Shown here in pieces: positions 6,862 through 10,340 of a stretch of DNA of 10,340 nucleotides (position 1 is its first letter; each line of letters starts with the position of its first letter). The notes beneath the pieces were generated by a model, which was given only the letters and a program-made list of their open reading frames with translations, had not been told where the DNA came from and did not search any database. Location of the stretch: positions 1 through 10,340 of the forward strand of contig CAJFUH010000053.1 of NCBI GenBank assembly GCA_904420155.1. Reading direction: 5' to 3'. The DNA is from an uncultured Clostridia bacterium (GTDB taxonomy: Bacteria > Bacillota > Clostridia > Oscillospirales > Acutalibacteraceae). The position numbers were made by a program, and so were the translations under genes.

Positions 6862-7800
6862 ATGGAACTAAAGCAATTGCCGAAAATTGCACTGGGCGCC
6901 TGGGCCTGGGGCAACGATGGAACCTTTGGCGGTAATCTGACCGCCGCCGACCTGCGTCCGGTGTTCGACGCGGCTATGAAAGCCGGACTGAACCTATGGG
7001 ATACCGCCTATGCGTATGGCATGGGTACTTCGGAAAAGGTACTGGGGGAGTTTTTGCGCACGGTGCCCCGTGACAATTATCTCATTTCGGATAAATTTAC
7101 GCCTCAGTGCGCCGATCCCAATGCTGAAAACGCTGTGACGGCGATGTATGAGACCAGTGCCAAGTTGCTGGGAACCGACGATATGGATATTTACTGGATT
7201 CACAATCCGGTGGGTGCGCCGGAGTGGACCCGCAAACTGATTCCTCTTGCCAAAAGCGGCAAAATCGGGCGCATCGGACTTTCCAATCACAACTTGGCGG
7301 AGATTAAGGAAGCCGCCGCCATTCTGGAAGCGGAAGGGCTGAAGATTGCCGCCATCCAGAATCATTACAGCCTGCTGAACCGTTCTTCGGAAACGTCCGG
7401 AATTCTGAATTACTGCAAAGAGAACGGCATTACTTTCTTCTCCTATATGGTGCTGGAACAGGGGGCGCTGTCTGGCAAATATGATACAAAGCATCCATTC
7501 CCCGCAGACTCTGACCGTGGCGCCGTGTATAATCCCATGTTGCCCCAGCTGGAAAAGCTGAATGCCGGATTGAAGGAGATTGCGGACAAGCACGGTGTGG
7601 CCATTGCACAGCTGCCGGTGGCCTGGGCCATTGCCAAGGGCACCCTCCCCATCATCGGCGTGACAAAAGTGTATCAGGTGGAGGACGCCGCCAAAGCCGC
7701 TGCCTTGGAACTGACTGCTGATGAAATCAGTACTATGGAACGTCTGGCCGGGGAAACACCGCTGAATGTTATCCGTTACTGGGAAAAGGAAATGAAGTAA
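6862..7800 (+). CDS. Aldo/keto reductase, intact copy
   Basis: This 312-residue protein has the TIM-barrel length and all four catalytic positions of the aldo/keto reductase superfamily: Asp47 and Tyr52 in NLWDTAYAYG, Lys78 in ISDKF and His114 in YWIHNP. Further family motifs are GKIGRIGLSNHN and, near the C-terminus, AIAKGTLPIIGVTK, which belongs to the NADPH-binding region. It should reduce a carbonyl compound with NADPH in the cytoplasm. The ATG at 6862 is chosen because GGAGG (6849-6853) lies 8 bases upstream; an in-frame TTG at 6847 overlaps that site and would remove it from use. It lies 29 bases after the previous gene, in the same direction. It is the only undamaged member of three aldo/keto reductase genes in the window. 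Confidence 0.95.
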   Translation: MELKQLPKIALGAWAWGNDGTFGGNLTAADLRPVFDAAMKAGLNLWDTAYAYGMGTSEKVLGEFLRTVPRDNYLISDKFTPQCADPNAENAVTAMYETSAKLLGTDDMDIYWIHNPVGAPEWTRKLIPLAKSGKIGRIGLSNHNLAEIKEAAAILEAEGLKIAAIQNHYSLLNRSSETSGILNYCKENGITFFSYMVLEQGALSGKYDTKHPFPADSDRGAVYNPMLPQLEKLNAGLKEIADKHGVAIAQLPVAWAIAKGTLPIIGVTKVYQVEDAAKAAALELTADEISTMERLAGETPLNVIRYWEKEMK

Positions 7801-7813
7801 GAGGGGCCTTAGA

Positions 7814-8350
7814 ATGAAGATCGTCGTTTTAGAGGGCAGCCCCAACAAAAAAGGCTCCACCCATCTACTGGCGGACTGTTTCCGTCAGGGAGCGGAAGAG
7901 GCAGGCCACACGGTAGAATTGATTGATGTGGCTCACTCTAACATTCATCCCTGCACCGGCTGCATCCATTGCGGGTATGAAGGCCCTTGCGTTCAAAAAG
8001 ATGATGTGGAGGGGATCCGCAAAAAAATCCTGGACGCCGATATGATGGTGTTTGCTACGCCGTTGTACTACTATGGCATGTCGGCCCAGCTAAAGGTCAT
8101 CATTGACCGGTTCTGTGCTTTCAACAGTTCCATCCAGCGCAAACATATGAAGTCTGCCCTGCTGACCGTTGCCTGGAACAGCGATAGCTGGACGTTTAAG
8201 GCTCTGGAGGCACATTATAAGACCTTGGTAAGGTACTTAAATCTTGAAGATATGGGTATGGTGCTGGGCTATGGATGCGGGATACCGTCCATGACGCAGC
8301 ATTCCGAATTCCTACAGCAGGCGTACAATTTAGGAAACCGGCTGAAGTAA
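7814..8350 (+). CDS. NAD(P)H-dependent FMN reductase / flavodoxin-like oxidoreductase with a four-cysteine motif
   Basis: This 178-residue protein starts with the flavodoxin-like fold signature MKIVVLEGSPNKKGST, whose GSPxxxGST loop binds FMN phosphate. A compact cysteine cluster, C47-x2-C50-x2-C53-x5-C59, follows (PCTGCIHCGYEGPC), then the KDDVEGI helix and FATPLYYYGMSAQLK, which contacts the flavin ring. Archaeal iron-sulfur flavoproteins (Isf) use a spacing of this kind to hold a [4Fe-4S] cluster. Many related NADPH reductases keep some of these cysteines without a proven cluster, so cluster binding is possible but not shown. The likely role is cytoplasmic NAD(P)H-driven reduction of FMN, quinones or similar acceptors. 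The ribosome site GAGGGG is 7 bases before the ATG. The gene lies 13 bases downstream of the aldo/keto reductase, so tight co-expression is expected. Confidence 0.9.
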   Translation: MKIVVLEGSPNKKGSTHLLADCFRQGAEEAGHTVELIDVAHSNIHPCTGCIHCGYEGPCVQKDDVEGIRKKILDADMMVFATPLYYYGMSAQLKVIIDRFCAFNSSIQRKHMKSALLTVAWNSDSWTFKALEAHYKTLVRYLNLEDMGMVLGYGCGIPSMTQHSEFLQQAYNLGNRLK

Positions 8351-8363
8351 GGAGAAAATCAAT

Positions 8364-8546
8364 ATGCCAGTGATTACATTGGAAGCAGCTCAGTTAAGCA
8401 AAGAGCAGAAACAGCAGTTGGCGAAAGAGTTCACCGCAAGTGCTGCCAGAATCATGAAGATGCCGGAAGAAGCGTTCTATGTTTTTCTAAAGGAAAACTC
8501 CCTGGACAATGTAGGCGTTGGCGGCAAGCTGCTGAGCGATCAATAA
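8364..8546 (+). CDS. 4-Oxalocrotonate tautomerase-like small protein
   Basis: This 60-residue protein has the length of the short tautomerase monomers that assemble into hexamers. It begins Met-Pro, so removal of Met would expose the catalytic N-terminal proline, as in 4-oxalocrotonate tautomerase. The body, LSKEQKQQLAKEFTASAARI, and the end, NVGVGGKLLSD, match the family. Aligned by eye to the Pseudomonas enzyme, the substrate-binding Arg11 and Arg39 and also Phe50 are not conserved; Tyr occupies the Arg39 position. A dicarboxylate muconate substrate is therefore unlikely, and its real keto-enol substrate is unknown. The ribosome site AAGGAG overlaps the stop codon of the FMN reductase and lies 9 bases before the ATG, which suggests linked translation. 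Confidence 0.88.
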   Translation: MPVITLEAAQLSKEQKQQLAKEFTASAARIMKMPEEAFYVFLKENSLDNVGVGGKLLSDQ

Positions 8547-8557
8547 AAATGCATAAT

Positions 8558-8590
8558 GGTGGGTGGGGCAGATAGACTGTTCCACCCATC
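8558..8590 (+). other. Intra-cluster RNA hairpin
   Basis: A 14-bp stem, GGTGGGTGGGGCAG (8558-8571) with CTGTTCCACCCATC (8577-8590), contains three G-U pairs and has a 5-base loop. It lies in the 76-base gap between the tautomerase and the damaged aldo/keto reductase. No T run follows, so it is not a standard intrinsic terminator. It could stabilise the upstream message, be a processing site, or be a leftover terminator. It ends 15 bases before the AAGGAGG at 8606. Confidence 0.5.
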
Positions 8591-8622
8591 TTCCGCACTC
8601 AGGGTAAGGAGGTTTATTTCCC

Positions 8623-9485
8623 ATGGAAACAGTCAAATTGAGTAACGGCGTAATCATGCCGATGGAAGGGTTCGGGGTCTTCCAGATCCCGGAGGAAACC
8701 TGTGAGCAGGTCGTGAAAGACGCGATTACCACCGGCTATCGCCTGATTGACACGGCCAGTTCCTATCAAAATGAGAAGGCGGTGGGTCGGGCCATTCAAA
8801 GTTGCGGCGTACCTCGTGAACAGCTGTTCATAACTACCAAAGCCTACATACAGCAGATGGGCTATGAAAAAACCAAGGAAGCCTTCACCCAGTCTTTGAG
8901 CAACTTGGGGCTTACTTACTTAGATTTATATCTGATCCATATGCCCTTCGGGGATTATTACGGTTCCTGGCGGGCGCTGGAAGAGTTTTATGAGAAGGGC
9001 AAGGTTCGTGCCATTGGCGTGTGCAACTTCCTGCCGGATCGCCTGTTAGACCTCTGTTATAATGTAAAAATCCTGCCACAGATTAACCAAATCGAACGCC
9101 ATCCCCACTACCAGCGGGCGGAAGAGCTTTCCCTGATGAAAGAGCTCCGGTACAGCCGGAAGCATGGGCTCCCTTTGCGGAAGGGTTGAAAGGAATGTTC
9201 ACCGAACCCGTATTGCTGGAGATTGCCAAAAAACATGGAAAAACGCCAGCCCAGGTCATCCTGCGCTGGAATGTGCAGCAGGGTGTCGTCGTCATTCCAA
9301 AATCCGTCCACAAGGAGCGCATGAAAGAAAATCTCTCTATTTGGGATTTTGCACTGGACGGCGAGGATATGGAGAAGATCGCCACGCTTGATAGAGGTTG
9401 TCCCTCCATGTTGGACACCCGGAAGATCAGCGAGATTAAGCGGGTGTATGACTACTTGAACAATCCCGTGCTGACCAGCCTATAA
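8623..9485 (+). pseudogene. Second aldo/keto reductase, broken by a one-base frameshift
   Basis: The first part (8623-9147) reads as an aldo/keto reductase of the roughly 280-residue type, with Asp43 and Tyr48 in LIDTASSYQNEKAVG, Lys73 in ITTKAY, His106 in LIHMP, and INQIERHPHYQ. After GAG CTC at 9142-9147 the frame goes wrong and ends at TGA 9187-9189. From 9150 the next frame continues the family sequence exactly (VQPEAWAPFAEGLKGMF), then TPAQVILRWNVQQGVVVIPKS, to the stop at 9483-9485. Only two bases (9148-9149) stand where a codon is expected, so a single base has been lost. Joined, the protein would be about 287 residues, the normal length. The second part has an internal ATG at 9186 but no good ribosome site. 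All catalytic residues lie before the break, but the NADPH-binding C-terminus does not, so the truncated form should be inactive. A sequencing error is a real alternative. Confidence 0.88.
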
Positions 9486-9509
9486 ATTTTGAAAAGGAGA
9501 AAACGCTTT

Positions 9510-9587
9510 ATGATGAACATAGAAGTAAACGGGACAAATATTCAGGTAAAACTGTATGATAACAGCTCTGCAACAGCAGTAATATGA
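9510..9587 (+). pseudogene. N-terminal remnant of a second cyclophilin-like-fold gene
   Basis: A good ribosome site (AAGGAGA at 9494-9500) precedes ATG 9510 by 9 bases. The reading frame MMNIEVNGTNIQVKLYDNSS resembles the first strand and loop of small cyclophilin-like-fold proteins, as in the lipoprotein at 4968, but without a signal peptide. It stops after 25 codons at TGA 9585-9587, whereas such proteins are about 110-130 residues. The rest of the gene is gone and the remnant runs straight into an aldo/keto reductase remnant. The call rests on a short match, so the family is likely but not certain. Confidence 0.6.
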
Positions 9588-9731
9588 TCCGGTTTGCGCA
9601 GCAGGCGGTTTGAACAGGGCGAAGGTCTATGGCCCCTATACCAGCGAGGAAATTCTGGGGGAAGCACTGCATGATGCATTCGGAAGGATCATTTCTTACT
9701 TCCCCTTACCGCCATTCAGAATGAGTATTAA
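9584..9731 (+). pseudogene. Decayed third aldo/keto reductase
   Basis: Several pieces of an aldo/keto reductase can be read in different frames. MIRFAQQAV (from 9584) resembles the helix before the catalytic strand. AKVYGPYTSEEILGEAL (from 9619) is the conserved motif with the catalytic tyrosine and the following helix; a Gly-Pro-Tyr version is typical of the longer, roughly 330-residue aldo/keto reductases. PLTAIQNEY (from 9702) is the later barrel strand that normally lies about 100 residues further on. It ends at TAA 9729-9731. Large deletions and frameshifts have removed the rest, including the catalytic Asp and the Lys/His region. It is clearly non-functional. It abuts the cyclophilin-like remnant, so one or more deletions have fused two dead genes. 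Confidence 0.75.
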
Positions 9732-9787
9732 AAATAGGAGTATACGGAGATGCTTCTGAATGAAGACATTGTGTACTCCTATTTTAC
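9731..9787 (+). terminator. Terminator at the end of the redox cluster
   Basis: A 15-bp stem with one G-U pair joins AAAATAGGAGTATAC (9731-9745) and GTGTACTCCTATTTT (9771-9785) around a 25-base loop, with a short T run on the plus side and an A run at the start. It follows the last remnant and precedes the acetyltransferase promoter. Its A/T symmetry could let it act in both directions. Confidence 0.75.
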
Positions 9788-9790
9788 TTC

Positions 9791-9813
9791 ATCCATATAA
9801 AAATTGTATGGAT
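9791..9813 (+). promoter_or_regulatory. Predicted LysR-type operator, full inverted repeat
   Basis: ATCCATA (9791-9797) and TATGGAT (9807-9813) form a perfect 7-bp inverted repeat with a 9-base spacer and contain T-N11-A (T9796 to A9808), the classic LysR-type pattern. The centre (9802) is about 67 bases before the predicted start near 9869. The arms match the elements at 3106-3117 and 4107-4118. Confidence 0.6.
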
Positions 9814-9832
9814 TGCGATGAAATATAAGTAT

Positions 9833-9862
9833 TTTACATAGAGCCAAACAATCCACTATACT
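9833..9862 (+). promoter_or_regulatory. Promoter of the O-acetyltransferase gene
   Basis: -35 TTTACA at 9833-9838, an 18-base spacer and -10 TATACT at 9857-9862. The leader to the ATG at 9910 is about 40 bases. It lies downstream of the cluster terminator, so the acetyltransferase is a separate unit under the same predicted operator type. Confidence 0.6.
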
Positions 9863-9909
9863 TGTTACAGAAAGAAACAAAAGGCAAGGCCTGTAAAGGA
9901 GTTAAAACG

Positions 9910-10340
9910 ATGACTGAGCTAGAAAAGAAACAAAGCGGAGAGGTCTATGATGCCCGTGATCCAGAATTGAGGAAACAGCAGAACCGTGCTAAAAACCTGA
10001 TGCGGCAGTATAACGGGATTCCGGCAGAGAATGCCGATGCGCGAGCCCATGTTTTGGCAGAACTGTTCGGTACATTTGGGAAGAATGCCCGCGTAAATCA
10101 ACCCATCTATGTGGACTACGGCTATAACATTCATCTTGGGAACAACAGCTTCCTCAATATGCATTGCACCCTGTTGGATACCGCGCCGATTATAATTGGG
10201 GAATGCACCATGGTCGGGCCGGATGTAAAAATCTACACGGCTGTTCATGCTCTCGACGGGGCAGAACGCTTTTGGCAGGAGCCCGGTGGAATAGCGGCGG
10301 TCAAGACACAAACGATGCCGGTACACATTGGCAGCTATAC
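9910..10340 (+). CDS. Sugar O-acetyltransferase (maltose/galactoside acetyltransferase type), cut by the window edge
   Basis: The frame is open for 143 codons from ATG 9910 to the right edge; family members are about 185-215 residues, so the C-terminus is missing. The N-terminal helical part (EKKQSGEVYDARDPELRKQQ, then LMRQYNGIPA) is the cap found in maltose and galactoside acetyltransferases. The hexapeptide-repeat left-handed beta-helix begins near residue 57 (GKNARVNQPIYVDYGYNIHLG), followed by NMHCTLLDTAPIIIGE and GPDVKIYTAVHALD. His113 in that last motif aligns with the catalytic histidine of LacA-type enzymes. It should transfer acetyl from acetyl-CoA to a hydroxyl on a sugar or similar small molecule in the cytoplasm. 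AAAGGAG lies 8 bases before the ATG. It has its own promoter and the best operator in the window. Members of this family are often detoxifying or of unknown substrate. Confidence 0.92.
   Translation, partial: MTELEKKQSGEVYDARDPELRKQQNRAKNLMRQYNGIPAENADARAHVLAELFGTFGKNARVNQPIYVDYGYNIHLGNNSFLNMHCTLLDTAPIIIGECTMVGPDVKIYTAVHALDGAERFWQEPGGIAAVKTQTMPVHIGSY

Noticed and set aside
6994..7860. A 288-codon open frame on the minus strand
   Set aside because: It lies opposite a clear aldo/keto reductase with all catalytic residues. Its translation shows no domain pattern and it has no ribosome site, so it is a by-product of codon bias on the real gene.
9919..10326. A 135-codon minus-strand open frame at the right end
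   Set aside because: It is antisense to a convincing O-acetyltransferase with beta-helix repeats and has no recognisable motifs.
1..10340. Search for CRISPR arrays, tRNA or rRNA genes, toxin-antitoxin pairs and intact transposases
   Set aside because: No regularly spaced repeats, no cloverleaf or rRNA-like sequence and no transposase or integrase motifs were seen on either strand.

Overview
The window comes from a low-to-moderate GC anaerobic Firmicute, most likely a gut member of class Clostridia. I base this on AGGAGG ribosome sites, sigma-A-type promoters, lipoproteins that start MKKILSLFLAIAMVLSF, and the gene families present. I cannot name the genus from sequence alone.

Layout. (1) Positions 1-2301 are AT-rich housekeeping: tmcAL on the minus strand (truncated by the left edge) and ackA, acetate kinase, on the plus strand. 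They diverge from one compact symmetric promoter at 998-1055. Both enzymes handle acetate and ATP. (2) Positions 2302-3156 hold the ackA terminator, a small XRE-type regulator with its own promoter and terminator, and a gene-poor stretch with a hairpin that may be an old transposon end. (3) Positions 3157-4044 encode a LysR-type regulator. (4) Positions 4266-9731 are a co-directional, visibly more GC-rich redox cluster. In order it holds a broken lipoprotein flavodoxin, a cyclophilin-like-fold lipoprotein, a soluble flavodoxin, a two-domain carboxymuconolactone-decarboxylase (AhpD-like) protein, an aldo/keto reductase, an FMN reductase with a four-cysteine motif, a 4-oxalocrotonate-tautomerase-like protein, a frameshifted second aldo/keto reductase, and the remains of a second cyclophilin-like gene and a third aldo/keto reductase. 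(5) After a terminator, a hexapeptide-repeat sugar O-acetyltransferase runs off the right edge.

How it fits together. A 12-base motif, ATCCATACAAAA, occurs exactly in the lysR promoter and upstream of the redox cluster. A full inverted-repeat version lies upstream of the acetyltransferase. In the last two cases it sits about 65-75 bases before the predicted transcription start, where LysR-type activators bind, and in the lysR promoter it overlaps the -35/-10 spacer, as for autoregulation. I infer a small local regulon: a LysR sensor controlling flavin- and NADPH-dependent reductases, a tautomerase and an acetyltransferase. This would suit reduction or detoxification of carbonyls, quinones or other electrophiles, but the substrate is unknown.

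Four genes in the cluster are damaged. Three of the four have an intact relative of the same type nearby, so the cluster looks as if it grew by accumulating related modules and is now losing redundant ones.
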